A stretch of 64,000 nt of DNA from Posidonia oceanica (lineage: Eukaryota; Streptophyta; Magnoliopsida; Alismatales; Posidoniaceae): assembly GCA_037176725.1 (NCBI GenBank), contig JAZBRS010000026.1:101415501-101479500 (forward strand), read 5' to 3'. Below, in pieces: positions 22,541-34,645 of the stretch (position 1 is the stretch's first letter; each line of letters opens with the position of its first letter). The notes beneath the pieces are model-generated. The model was not told the DNA's origin. It saw only the letters and a list, made by a program, of their open reading frames with translations, and ran no database searches. The translations under genes and the position numbers were made by a program.

Positions 22541-25107
22541 GTATCTATAGGATCGGTGGGCGACGTCTGCTTGGATGGCCTCTAGCCCAACTGACTGATC
22601 TGACTGTTCTTCCTGTTCTGACACTACTAGGGCTGCTTGGACTGCTGGGACTGCTGAGACTGCCTCCTCTGTTGCTCTCCATGCTGCAATTGCTGCTATC
22701 CCCTCCTCTGTGTTCTCAGATGTACTTGTGGGGAGTGCTAGGGATGGACGACTGTCCTCTGGGCGACTGATCTGTGTACTGTCGCCATATGCGCTGTCTG
22801 TACGGTGCATGCGCTGCTTGAACTACTTAGACCCGCCTTCTGGCTGTGGAGTGATCAACTCCTCTAGTCTAGTGGGGGCTGCCTCTGCTTCATCTCCTAA
22901 GACCATGATTGAGGGATGGTCTTACTACGGGGAGGGATCCATGACCACGGCTTTCCCTTTCCTCAACGCCTGCTGCTCGACAGCATCTTCTGCCAGCGCC
23001 ACGAGTTGTTCTTGGAACAGTAGTTCCAAGTCTCCGAGCATGTCATCCACCAGGGCTTCTGCAGTCGCACCCTCCTCGTCATCTGAGGGTGTGTCGACAT
23101 AATAGGCACAGCCGGCCTCTTCAGACTCCTGCCCGACGATTCCTTCGCCTATGGGGCTGGCTCTGGCTGCTAGACATACCACTGGCTGGGGTATCTGCTC
23201 TAGTACTGGCTAGCTGGCTGGTTGGCTAACCTTATGGCGCAGCCGATCATGGTACTGTAGCGATCAGGGATGCAAACAGGTCGACCAGTGATGCAACTGA
23301 CGGGTGCGCCGACAAAGTCAGTGTTGTGGCTGGATAGGAAGCAGAGGCACTCTTCTGAGGGTCCGACAACTGGACGGTTGTGCCAAGGGACAAAGCGCTG
23401 GCAGCTGTGGGTGATGGTGGTTGTCTCACTATAGTGGCTGTGGGGGCCCACCACAAGGTTGGATCTACTAAAGCTGACGATTGTATGGCTAATGGAGCTG
23501 CCTGCCTTACTTGTGGTGCTGCTGATGAAGCGGGCTGAGTCCCGATGTCGCCTGATTCAACTGATTGCACCACTGAAAATGGTAACCTCTGTGCAGGTGC
23601 GGCTGCGGCCGCGGGTGGACTAGTGGCTAGTGCCTGAAGGTGTGCTCCTGACTCTGGAGCTGCCGATGTAGCTGTCAAAGGCACTGATGAAGATGCAGAA
23701 GGGGGAGAAGCTGTCATCCCTGACACAGAGCTTGCTGAATCTGCCATTGTATCAGCAGAGGGAAGGGCCAAGCAAACTGACCGGGATGTTGTAGGGTTGG
23801 ACTGGACCTCTTTGCTGGTCCAGGCTGCTTCCGCTGTGCCAGACTGCTCCTCATCTGAGTAGTAGTCTTCTATGCAGACCCACTCCTCTGTTGGCAGTGG
23901 GGGGCTCTAGCATGGTACTGGCTGGGCTGCAGCTGGGCTCGTGTTCAGGTCAAGAACACCTACACTGACAAAGTTAGTGAGGTCCCGAGGGATCACGAGC
24001 TTCTGATTCCTCGAGTGCAGTTGCTCACCGTCACGGGGCTGCCATTCATACCCCAAACCTTCAAAGTCTCTTCTTTCCTTAGTTGCGATTGGCTCGGCGA
24101 TCCCTTGGCCATGTTGCCCGAGTGGCGTTCCCTTCGCATAGCCCCACCTGCAGCAGATGTTCTCAACCATCCGGGTAGGATTGCAATGAATGGCTAGAGA
24201 GCTGACACGTTCAAGATCAGGGATATAGTTAACTGGCTCAAGCCGGTTAACCCGGAACATGACATCTGAGGGCTTAGTATCAAATTGGACAGTCTGCTGG
24301 GAGACAGAAGAGACCGCCTCGATCGGCTCCTTATCAAAGTTTTCCGCCATGACAACGACAACGTCGTCGCCCCAACGGAACTTGATCATGCGGTGGAGGG
24401 TCAAAGGGATCACTTGATGCTTGTGCAGCCAAGGGCGCCCAAGCAGGAGATTAAAAGAGGGTTCCAAGTCGACGATGTAGAATTCTACATCGAATACGAC
24501 TGGGCCAATAGAAAGGGGAATAACCAGGATCCCTAAAGAATCATGGTGAGTGTTGTCAAAAGATGTCATTCCCTTCACGACTAGTGTGATGTCCTCGGCT
24601 TTGAATCTGAGCTTCAATGCTATACGCAGGGGACAGACGTTAAGGCCTGACCCATTGTCAACCAGCGAGAGGGGAATGTGGAAGCTTTTGAACTGCACCG
24701 TGATAAATAGGAGTTGATTGTGGTTAGTCCCCACTGGAGGCAGCTCATCACTCGAAAAAGAGATGACCTACGGCTCCGCAATCATTCCCATCATGTTTTC
24801 CAAGGTAGCAGGCTCAATGGTTTGGGACACGTGTGGCCTGGAACACGCGGAGAAAAGCCTCACGGTGTTCGCGGGATGTATGAATAAGGTCCCAAATAGA
24901 GATGTTAGCCTTGACTTTTTTCAGCTGGGCCGTAATATCAGCTGAAGGTTGGTCATTTTTGGAGATGGAAGGAGTGGCTCTAGTAAGGGGTACTGCAGTG
25001 ATGGGACCAGAGGGTTGGCCTGCTGTTGGGGGTTGGCTTGATGGTGGAATGGGCTTTGGGCGGCTGGGCCTGGCTGCTGGGGCAGCAGGTCTGTAGACCC
25101 TCCCCGA
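22541..25107 (-). pseudogene. Y protease, G-patch and linker (broken)
   Basis: From right to left: KVKANISIWDLIH; a two-base loss near 24825; retropepsin with VDNGSGLNVCP (near 24640-24670) and LLGRPWLHKHQV; a G-patch-like segment RWGYAKGTPLGQHGQGIAEP..GLGY (about 24060-24190); EEWVCIEDYYSDEEQS (near 23850-23900) after a TAG; a Ser/Ala-rich linker; and AYYVDTPSDDEEG (near 23095). A frame break lies near 23200-23245 and tandem stops near 22920. Unlike E1 and E3, this copy has CGG, not TGA, at the gag/protease boundary. Confidence 0.8.
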
Positions 25108-27112
25108 CCGTGTGACCTCTGCACACATCTCTGTGGCGTAGTCGTATGGGACGCGGTGGGTATCCCTGGTCAGGTTGATTACCAAGGGAGCACGAGCTGC
25201 GAGCTCAAGAGGGGCCACCGGGGTGTCTGCTAGACGGTGGAGGGATAAGGGATGCTACTGGGGAGGTTGTGATGGCTCTCGTTGGCGCCTGGCTTGCAGG
25301 CAAATTTGGGGTTGAGCCTCAGGTTGCATGGCGGGCCTCGCGGCAGTGCACTCCGGCTTGGCATCTAGTCGGATCATGTGAATTCCCGACTCGAAATCGA
25401 CAAGTGCCGCATGATAGAGGGAAGAGGGAAAGGGTTCAGAAATGTGCTGGATGAGTTCAAAGGGGTCCACTACGGGGGTAGCGGACCCAAAGGGGAAAAG
25501 AGAATGTACACCTTAGGTCCCCGCACCTCCCAGGCTAGAATGCTCTGGCAAAGGCTAGTGGACGATGCTGGGATTGGGGGTGCTGACTCTAATGCAGAGG
25601 CGGATGCTGGTGGAGGTGTAGATGTAGATGCTGCCTCCTGTGTGTTGATAGCGATGACCTTTTGGCCAATTAGATCCTGCACAGTGCCCCGCAGTGTAAA
25701 GCAATTATCCATCGAGTGCCCCGCGACTTGATGGAAGTTGCAAAAAAGATTCACGCGGTACCACCCTAGGAGTGGGTTCGGCGGTGGGTGAATCTCGGGG
25801 AGCTTGAGAAGCGACGCCACCTTAGGTAAGACGACACTCAGCGGCTCCACTAGTGGAGTGAAGTGACGCTAAGACTGGTGGGGCCGTCTCTGCCCATGGT
25901 GTTGTCCTTGCCAGACTGGTGCGGCAGGGTAGACCAATCGGGCGGTGGTGATGATCTGTGGTGTGTGTGGTGCACTAGGTGTAGGTGTATATACTACCTG
26001 ATTTGGACCAGGTTGAGCCACCATGTGAACGGGAGTGGCGGGAGAGTCGACGTATGCGACGGTAGTCCGTGGGGGATCCCTTCTCCTGGGGTTGTTGTTG
26101 TTGCTGCCGCTGTTGTTGTTGGTGTTGCTGCTACTGCCACCATGGCTGCTGCTGGAGGAGGAGGCCTGCTTGGCGAAGGTGGAGAGTGCTGGGAAGTTGC
26201 CGCTCCACAGGGAGCTCTCCACACGAGTGCCAGCTCGAATCAGTGATGCAAATGTGGTGACTAGCTGGATGGCAAGCAGAGCCCCAGTGGATGGCTGCAC
26301 ACCTCGGATCACAATCTCGATAGACACCTCGTCAAAGGGTCTATCGCAGACTTGCGAGGCAAGGGCGCGCCAACGACCAACGTACTCCCCAAACGGCTCG
26401 TTGGTTCTCTGCTTGATGGCGACAAGGTCCTCACGCTTAGGGACCAAGTCGAGGTTGAAGGAGTACTGCTCCAGGAATGCCCTGCTAAGGTCGTCCCAAG
26501 TCTTAATGGTGGCCATATCAAGTGATGTAAACCACTTGAGGGCCGAACCAGTGAGACTTTTCTAGAACAGGTGGATCAGCAACCTGTCGTCAGCTTGAAG
26601 CTGAGCAAGGTCTCCGCAATACGCCTTCAGGTGGGCGATGGGGCAACCCCTACCATTATACTTTTCAAAATCTGGGATACGGAATTTCGGTGGGAGCATC
26701 GCCTTTGGAAAATAACAGAGGTCCCGGAATTGGTAGGACTGGTGGTCCGTGCCCTGCACTTGACGAAGTGCTTTCTCCAGTACGGCAAACCAGTTGTCGT
26801 AGGGATCTGGATTGGCTGCCGAAGGTGATAGGGCAACAGGGGCAGGGGCCACATATGTTGAGTGGGTCGCACTGAGGTGCTCCTCCGAATCCACCATCGC
26901 GTCGCCTGGTGGCGTGACGTGATGGCCGGCATATCCGTGCATGGGTGCAAGGTGTGCAGTGGGTGGCACTATGTATGTAGGGGAAGGAACATGCTAACGC
27001 ACAGGATAGGGGTAGGCATGATGCTGTGCAATGAGTGGTGAAGAGTGTGGGAGCAGTAGCTGCTGGAATGGCACAGCACCAAGCAGCGGGCTAGAGGGGT
27101 GCAGCGCTCCAA
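25108..27112 (-). pseudogene. gag: Y Gag (5'-truncated, broken)
   Basis: Gag domain with KFRIPDFEKYNGRGCP, IKTWDDLSRAFLEQYSFN and GEYVGRWRALASQV, an Asn/Ser-rich tract near 26080-26160, and the knuckle-like FCNFHQVAGHSMDNCFTL (near 25700-25750). Stops at 26562-26564 and 25255-25257 replace Gln of E1; another is at 25869-25871. The N-terminal Pro-rich part is missing beyond the joint at 27112. Confidence 0.8.
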
Positions 27113-27946
27113 TTTATAAGAGAATTTCTTAATACGGTCAGCATTAGACAAGAAGTCTTGCCAGGATTGTTGAACAAGACTCCCAAACCCATCAAAGAGT
27201 AGCCAAGTGTTGTAAAACCTAAAAGGGAAAGGACCCCACCAAGGGGCCTTAGTATCTAGAAATATAGGAATATAAGCAGAAATAAGTCTAGCCTTCCTAG
27301 TGCAAATAGACCTAGGGAAGTGAGAGTCCCAACTAGGAGAGACTAAGAACTGATCAAGTTTTACCATGATAGTTTCCTCCTGAAAATTAGACCAAGTATA
27401 AGAACAGTTGGAAGGGGAGAGACCAATAAGACTGGACTTAGCAATAAAATTGTTAAAATTGGCCACCAATGTAGAGGAAGAAGATCTATTAGACATTTCA
27501 TAAGAGAATCTAATGAGATTAAAATCTCCTCTTACTACCAAGTTATCACCCACAAAACTATGTAAGTTATGGAGCTCATCCAGAAACTGCAATTTCAAGG
27601 GATGGGTGCATGGTCCATACACTCCTGTGAGCCACCAGGTAAATGAATCAGAAAGGTTTTGAAACTGAATTGATAGGGAAAAGGTTCCCAGATACATGCT
27701 AAGTTTAGACACCAAAGAGGCATCCAAACCCATCAGGATGCCCCCAGCATTACCCTAAGATGGAAGGAGATCCCAAGCATTTAACCTACCACCCCCAATA
27801 GATCTAAGAAGGGCAGGGGAGAAAGAATCAGCCGTTATTTCACTAACAATAAGCAGGCCAAATTTCGTCCTATGCACCATATTCCTAAGTTTCCTACGTT
27901 TCTTACTGCTACCTAGACCTCTGACATTCTAAGCAAGAATAATCAT
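27113..27946 (-). pseudogene. LINE copy B: AP-type endonuclease domain, start of ORF2 (truncated)
   Basis: The endonuclease nicks the target for LINE insertion. Starts MIILA then TAG where the conserved Trp of the WNVRGLG motif is expected (27929-27931); a second TAG near 27760 replaces a Gln. Further on: TGVYGP, RGDFNLIR (metal-binding D and N kept), SYTWSN and KLDQFLVS. The final SDH motif is degraded (LISAYIP). The frame runs into Y gag at 27112/27113; no RT domain remains here. It starts 14 bases after the ORF1 stop. Confidence 0.8.
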
Positions 27947-27959
27947 GGGGCCAGAAAAA

Positions 27960-28900
27960 TTAAAAATGTAGAGCATGAATCTGCTCTACACAATCATGAT
28001 TATGATCTAAATTAATCTTAGGCAGGCCTTGTTGCATTCCGACTTGATCAAGGAACCATCTAGCCTCTGAGAAATCAGTAGAAACTATTTTTATATGAGA
28101 GCAAAATATTACAAATTCCTCATAAGAGTCCCAAGACAAAATATCATAAGAAAATTTATCCGTAACAGATGATGCATTTAAAGTACTAGAAGAGTTCAAG
28201 GGTGAAGTCGAAGATGAAGTATTAATAGAGTCAGGAACTCTAACATCATGTATAGTAGGGCTAGAAGGAATTTTAATCAAATCACCTGTATCAGGGGCTG
28301 GATTCGCAGAGGGAGGAGAAGGGGCACAAGTACCAGTCTCATCTTCAGATTCGTCATTCTCAAGTTCCACTAGGGCCGCCAGAAGTGCTTGTCTTTGAGA
28401 CTTTTTTTATTTTTTGACTTTGGAATCCTAGGCCCCAGTAGCTTTATTTGAAGATTTAACCTCAGGAGCAACAATAGGTAGCTTTCCATAAGGGAAGGAA
28501 AGGGTACTTGTAACAACCCCATGCTCAGAACTCGTGTGGACGACACTAACAAGGTTCGACACCATGGGAGGGATCGGGGAAACACCCTTACCCGAGTGAG
28601 GAGGAATAGCCTCTCCAGAGTCTTTAGACTAAGGTCGGTATTGATTAGAAGGAGCATTAACCCCAGGAACTTCTAGCCAAGGACGAGGTAAGAGTCTTGG
28701 TTAAACAGAAGGGGAAAATTTTCTCTGAGAATGGCCCTAATTATGCCCAGCATCCGCTCGCCCCCCTCTACCATACCCTGAAGACCTAATCCACTTATAC
28801 CCCGTGCTCTGACCCTGATCCCAGTTGCCACGGCCCCTTATTCCTTTTGTAGCCTTTGTATTGTTTACCATAAGGCTTACGAGAGTCCTTATAGGAGTAT
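27960..28900 (-). pseudogene. LINE copy B: C-terminal part of ORF1
   Basis: Continues the ORF1 of LINE copy B left of the solo LTR. 28370-27960 is an open acidic/Ser-rich segment (MELENDESEDETG.., ending LHF-stop). 28660-28900 is collinear with copy A at 11851-12100. The E1 target pentamer CATTA lies here uninterrupted at 28655-28659. Confidence 0.7.
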
Positions 28901-28905
28901 GAACC
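28901..28905. repeat. Target-site duplication of the solo LTR (left), GAACC
   Basis: Identical to 34641-34645. The empty counterpart is at 12097-12101 in LINE copy A. Confidence 0.95.
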
Positions 28906-29635
28906 TGTAGTAATCCCAATCAGAATCAGGCTTACTATTAGCGGCGAAGTCCGAGGAGGAGGGCTCAACTCGAAAACACTTAAAACAGAGGAGAAAATAT
29001 AAGAAAAGAAGAAGATAAGACAATTCAGAGTCGCCACCGTGTCTATTATCGGGAGACAAGGAAAACCGGGGGAAATGCGTGAATTAACACACAAAACCAA
29101 GCAAGAAATGCAAAGCAAAGCAATGCGAAGGAAAACAAATGCAGATGATTGCAAATGAGATGACTCATGCCTAGGATAGGGGCAATATGGTCATTACGGG
29201 CCAAAAGACTGGGCAAGGACTCCTGTTACGTGCGGGGAAGGTGTTAGGCACCCCCGACACGCCCGAGAATCGGTCTTTCTAGGCTTACGCTCGCATACGC
29301 AGGGATATGCAGGTTTGAATGCCTAAATGCCAATGAATGCCTGAATGAATGCTCATAGGTGTGCTCTAAGTGGTGGGATGCAATGCAGGAAAGTAAACGT
29401 GCAGTCTAAGTGCTCAGCAGCACTTTCTGTGTTCCGAACCGGGCGAAACCTGGCTCGTGAGAACTCCAGGCAGTAAGCATCACTGCCCTATATGCAAATG
29501 CAAGCGAAAAAGCAAAACGATGGTAAAACCAAGCAATGCAGGCGACATGCAAAGGAAAACGGCATAAGACACGTAAAACAATGCGAGAAGCGGAAGCGGC
29601 ACGCAAAACGATGCGAGAAAGCAAAGCAGCACGCA

Positions 29636-29995
29636 AAACGGTGCAAGAAAGCAAAGCGGGCACGCAAAACGGTGCCAAAAATGAAGTGGGCACGCAAAAC
29701 GATGCCAAGAGCAAAGCAGGCACGCAAAACGGTGCCAGAAAACGAAGCGGGCATGCAAAACGGTGCCAAGAGCAAAGCGGGCACGCGAAACGGTGCCAAA
29801 AGCAGAGCGGGCATGCAAAACGGTGCCAAAAGCAAAGCAGGCACGCGAAACGGTCCCAAAAGCAGAGTAGGCACGCAAAACGGTGCCAAAAGCAAAGCGG
29901 GCACGCAAAACGGTGCCAAAAGCAAAGCGGGCACGTGAAACGGTGCCAAAAGCAAAGCGGGCACGCGAAATGGTGCCAAAGGCAAAGCGGAATAA
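29636..29995 (-). repeat. 30-bp minisatellite in the solo LTR
   Basis: About 12 units of exactly 30 bp, plus-strand form GCACGCAAAACGGTGCCAAA followed by AGCAAAGCGG. Units vary mainly by A/G changes. Confidence 0.9.
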
Positions 29996-30699
29996 AACAT
30001 CGACAAAGCCATGCAGATGCAAATGCAAAGAGAGAGGACAAGAGAAGCGAAAGGAGAAGCAAACAGTGCGTGTGTGAGAACAGACACTGTTTAAGGGCCA
30101 CGCAGAGTAGGTGTGAAGACCTACAATGGGGAAAATAAGCAAGTGGAAGGATCACCTCCATTTTGCAACTGTTTCCCACTAAACCGTCCCACGATATTTC
30201 TCGCACGCTGCCCAAAGCTCGCAGTGCGATCAGATCGTGAAAATGGGGGAAGAAAGTCGTAATTAGTGGTGAATCCAGGAGAAACACAACACAAAGCACT
30301 TGGGAATACACAAAAAAGGGGAGCAGAGCTGATAGATAAGAAGAGGAAGTCCTATTCTACATGTTCGAGGAAACAGAAAGCGAAAACGATGCATGCAATG
30401 CAAATGGTGTGCAAATGAATGCTGTGCAGGGGTTCAAGAGGACTTACCTGGGAAATCTGAAGCCTGATCTGAGATCTGCTTGGTCCATGCTGAAGAGCGC
30501 TCCGCCGGGGTCGTCCAGGTAGCTTGGTTGAGAAGATCCAACGGCCGGATCGGAAGATATTCCAGCTTCAGGGCAGAGGGGCCAGAACAAGGGAGAAGAA
30601 TGGATCTAAGTGTAAAGGAGGTCCTAGGGGTGTGCAAAACAGGTCCTCCCCTGTGAATGGGAGCTAAGGGTGTTTAAGTGTGTGCAAGGAATGCAAAAA

Positions 30700-31560
30700 T
30701 GCAAGAATGCATGAGTGCAATGCATGTAAAATGCAAGAAAAGACCTAAGGATGATTCTTCAGAAAATTGGGGACTTAAATGCAATTTTTGAAAGAATGGG
30801 GGTCTAAATGCAAAGATTTTGAAAAGTTTGGGGCTTTTTATGCAAGATTTTTGAAAATTGAGGGGTCTAAGTGTAATTTTGCAAGATGCAGTGTTCAAAA
30901 TGCAACCTAATAAGGTAAACATGCATTGGAATAAGCTTTGCAATCATATGGAGGATCTATATGCAATTTTAAAACATGCAGGGGTTGAAATGCAATTTTG
31001 TAAGAAAAATGCAAGCTACATGCATGCTATGCATGATGCAGAGGACCTATGTGCAAAATCAGGAAGCAAGAGCTAAGCATGCAATGCAGTAAACGAAGGA
31101 TGAACACAGAATGCTTGATAACAGATCAGAGGACCATGATGCAAATAATGCAAAGATCAGGGCTTAACAGCAATTTAATAAGATAACAGCAAGCATTTAA
31201 ATGGCATTTAACAACTAAAGGACCTAATTGCAAAAATAAAAACATGCTGGGGCAAACAGTAAAGCATAGCAAGCCATGTTGAACCAAGAACGGACTGATA
31301 TGCAAATATAACAACTTACTGGACTAGATCTAAAGAAACAAGATTAAACCACAACAACAGAGGACCAATATGTAATAATAGAAACATGCAGGGCTTAATT
31401 TAAAAGACAACTAAAGAAAATAAACAGCATGCGGATGACAGTGCAAATAGGCAAGAATGTAGACTTTAATTGCAATTCAATATGATTCTAAATCAGAATA
31501 AAATGAATCTCAAACTAAGCTGGACCTAGATGCAATATTAGAAAGTTATAATGATGACAA
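30700..31560 (-). repeat. Degenerate array of about 70-90 bp in the solo LTR
   Basis: GGACCTATATGCAA-like sites near 30770, 30798, 30860, 30950, 31040, 31130, 31218, 31290, 31360 and 31520 in AT-rich filler. Same motif as in E1 and, inverted with the element, in E3. Confidence 0.6.
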
Positions 31561-31619
31561 TGCAATGCAAGAAAAATAGACTAAGTTAATGAGAAAAATA
31601 AAAAAACAGAAGAAGAAGG

Positions 31620-33780
31620 TGCTTACAGTGGAGGCTGCCGGAGCTCGCCGGCGATTTCTCTGGACCGGCAGAGGAGGCTTCGGCGCGGCGCGGGAAGGGT
31701 GCAGGGGAGACCGGCATGATGTGGCGGAGGCGGAGGAGGTCCGGCGAAGCGTCGACGGCGGCGGAGGCTCGCGGGAGCGTTGTTGCAGCTGGAGCGCCGG
31801 CAACCGGCGCCGGAGAAGAAGGGGACTTCGGCGAGCTCGTGCGGGCGGCACAGGCGACGAAAAGCCTCGGGGAAAAGCCGAGGAGCAAGAGGAGGAAGAG
31901 GAGAATCCGGAGGAGGGTGGCTTCACCCGCTGCGCACGCCGGAGAGGGCCACCCACCTAAGTGGCTTTCGGCCGGCCGGAGGGAGGTGGAGACGGCGCGG
32001 AGAGGCGGCTGCTACTGCTGGGGTGGCTCGGGGACGTCGCCGGAGGTCCAAGGAGGATGACGGAGCTTCCAGAAGCGCGTTCTGCAGCCCGGAGCAAGAT
32101 CTGGTCCAGTCGACCTCTTGCTGTGAAGGCTGAGGTGGGTACGGCGATGTGTGGCGTTCCAGGCCGAGTCAAGGGCACGGGCGGCTAGGTGGTTGTCTGG
32201 GGAGTGCGTGGGAAGAAACGAAAGTGAGTTCCACTGAGCGTGGAGGGAGTTATGGAGGTTTGAAGTTTTCGGGCAAAAATGGAACCCAAGTGTTTGTAGT
32301 GGAATGTGGGGAGTGTGGGAGGTTTCTGGATGCGATTTTGGGTGGCTCGGGAAGGTGGTTACTTGGTGAGTCTAAGTGCCAAGTTCTGGGATTTTAGGAG
32401 GCTTGTGGTGGTGGATTTGCAATGGAGAAGGTCGGTCTGATGGAGTTGGGTGCTGAAGCTCTTCAGAGGTCGATTCAGAGGTGATTCGTGGTGGTTTTTG
32501 GCTTCTGGAAGTGGGGAAAGGAAGGTGGTTGCTTGGGTTTCAGAGTGTATCCAAAAAAGATGGGTTGTGAAGAGGAAAATCTGGTTTTGATCCCCTCCCT
32601 CTCCACTGAATTCGATGGGGTCTGTGGTCAAAGAAATGGGTTTCTGCCACCAATGGCAGAGCATGGAAGGGATGATGGCGTTGGTCTTCGGCCACAGGGT
32701 ATGGGAGTGATGGAGGGAAGTCCATGGTGGTGTCAGGCAAGGTTTGAAAAGAGGGGAAGGAGGTCTGTCGTTTTCATCTGAGAGAGAGGGAGAAGAATGG
32801 AAGAAGAAGAAGAAGAAGAAGAGAAGGAGGGAAAGAGGAGGGGAAAACGCATGGGCTGTGGGCTGTAGGCTTGAAGCAAAGAAATAAAGAAAGAAGGAAA
32901 GAAGGAGGGGAAGAGTTGGGTCAGATGGGCTGGACCAAAAGAAGGAGAGGTAGAAAAGAAAGGGAAGAAGGAAGAAAAAGAAAGAAAGAGGAGAAAGAAG
33001 AAGGATAAAAAGAAATAAAATAAAATAAAAATGGGAATAAAAATAAAAAGACTCTAAGGTGATTGCCCAAGTTAGGATTTTTAGATTAGGTTTTTTAATG
33101 GTTGTTTTTAATTAGGATTTTAGGATTAAGGAATTTTAGTTTTGATTAGGATTTTGAGTTTTTTTTTAAGTGGTTTTTTATTTTTGTTTAAATGTTTGTT
33201 AAGTTTTAAAATTTTCTTTTAGTTATGTTTTTCTTGTTAAGTCTTTGGAATTTTTGATTAGGCTTTTTAAAGATCGTTTTTAAATTAATTAGGGTGAGTT
33301 TTAGATTTTTTGATTTTAACCTTTTTTAGGGTTTTGTTTAAGTTTTGTTTTAAATTTGATTTTGCTTGTTGAGTTTTTCTTGTTAGGTTTCTAATTAAGT
33401 GTTTTCTTCTAATTTTGATTGTTTATTCTTTTCTTTTAAATTAAGTTTTCAGATTGTTTCTTTTAGAATTGTTAAGTTAAGTTTTCCCTCTTTTTTTTGA
33501 TTACTTGCCTTAGTATTTTAAGTTGTTTTCTTTCTTTTTAGGATTTGTTTTTTGATTGTTTTTAGTAGGGTTTTTACTCTAGCTTGTTTTGATTATATCT
33601 TGGTTTTTTCTTTGATTTTATAGCATTTTCTTTTTGTTTGTTTTGCAATTTTTAGCTTGCATTCTTGGTTCCTGGTTTTTGTTTTTGATTGTTTGTCTAA
33701 GTTTTTAATTATTTATTTTTAGGATTTTGACTTGTTTCTCTTTTGTTTTAGAGTTTTAAATGTTTTTAAAGGTTTTTTAG
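31620..33780 (-). other. GC-rich block, purine tract and T-rich tract of the solo LTR
   Basis: 31620-32200 is GC/CpG-rich. 32796-32830 is a (GAA)n microsatellite inside an A/G-rich tract reaching 33050. 33060-33780 is T-rich (plus strand). No gene is supported. The order is the same as in the E1 LTR. Confidence 0.55.
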
Positions 33781-34640
33781 GGGTTTAGTAAGAGAGGAGA
33801 AGAGGAAATTAGAAAGGAGAGGAAAAGGGATAAATGGAGGGATAAATAGGAAAGAGAGGAGTTGAAGGAAAATAATTTTTTGAAAATCAAAGAAAATGGT
33901 AAAAATAAGATAAAAATAGGAATAAGATTGAGAACAGATAGGAGCACAAGGGGGGCCCACAGCCAGACAAAAAAGAGGGAGAAAAGAATGTGAAAAGAAG
34001 GATGATAATTAGGAGAGAGAGAGGAGAGAGAAAAGAATAATCCAGGAGAGAGAAAAGGATAATTTGGGTAAATGGAGGTCTTAGAGGTTTCAAAAAGGAG
34101 TGAAATTTGGTGGGTGTGTAGTCTAGGGTCTCTAGTGTGCGACCTAGGGTTTTGGTTTGGTTTTGAGAAAGTTTTGGAAGGGTTTTGAGGTGTAGAAAAA
34201 GGGTAGTTTTGCCTAAGTTTCCTAGAGTTTTTAGGAGTGGTTTTGGTTTGAAAGTTTCTAGGATTTTTGGTGGGTTTGTTAAGTCAGGGATGGTGAGTTT
34301 TCCTATGGTTTTTGGTTAGTTTTTGGGTTCGGGAAAGGGGTGTGATCCTAGGTTGAGTTTAGACCGGTTTTGGAGGGAAAGAGAGAGGGAGAGGTGTGGA
34401 TTTGGACCTGCATTTGGATGGTTTTAGGGTGAGGTCTTGGATGGTTTCAGGGTAGGGTTTTGAGAGGGTTTTGGGGTGATTTTCTAGGTTAGAAAATGGG
34501 TGTAGTTCTAGGTTTGGTTTTGAGGTTTGAGGTGGAGTCTTGATTTGAAAGGAAAAGTGAGGAGAAAGGTGTAATTCTGGGTTTTTCCTAGCTGCCAGAG
34601 AGACCTGCCAATTCAGCCTTGTCGAAATGGGGTGTCAACA

Positions 34641-34645
34641 GAACC
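34641..34645. repeat. Target-site duplication of the solo LTR (right), GAACC
   Basis: Identical to 28901-28905. Confidence 0.95.

Larger units (their letters stand above)
14184..27112 (-). mobile_element. Element Y: 5'-truncated Tat/Ogre-like retrotransposon with a PMD-like ORF
   Basis: Minus strand, reading right to left: gag (cut at 27112), protease, linker, RT, two RNase H domains, integrase, spacer, PMD-like ORF, tandem repeats and an LTR ending at the LINE junction at 14184. The 5' LTR, PBS and start of gag are missing. Proteins are clearly diverged from E1 and E3. Many stops and several frameshifts show it is inactive. The 27112/27113 joint runs straight into the endonuclease of LINE copy B without a target duplication, so it is a rearrangement rather than an insertion boundary. 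Confidence 0.85.
28906..34640 (-). mobile_element. Solo LTR, 5.7 kb, related to the E1 LTR
   Basis: Minus-strand TGTTGACACCCC at 34640 and ATTACTACA at 28906 give TG..CA ends, flanked by the perfect 5-bp duplication GAACC. LINE sequence resumes on both sides, and no PBS, PPT or coding domain is attached, so this is a single LTR left after LTR-LTR recombination. Its inner layout matches E1: end block, 'GGTGGCGACTC' (29026), 'GGTGCCTAACACC' (29240), 'TTCTCACGAGC' (29455), minisatellite, array of about 80-90 bp, GC-rich block, purine- and T-rich tracts. Long ORFs over 29400-30310 are shadows of the minisatellite. Confidence 0.95.

Noticed and set aside
29406..30311. Long ORF (301 codons, minus) with repeated Cys/Ala/Phe-rich units
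   Set aside because: It is the 30-bp minisatellite read in frame; several frames on both strands are open for the same reason and no domain is visible.
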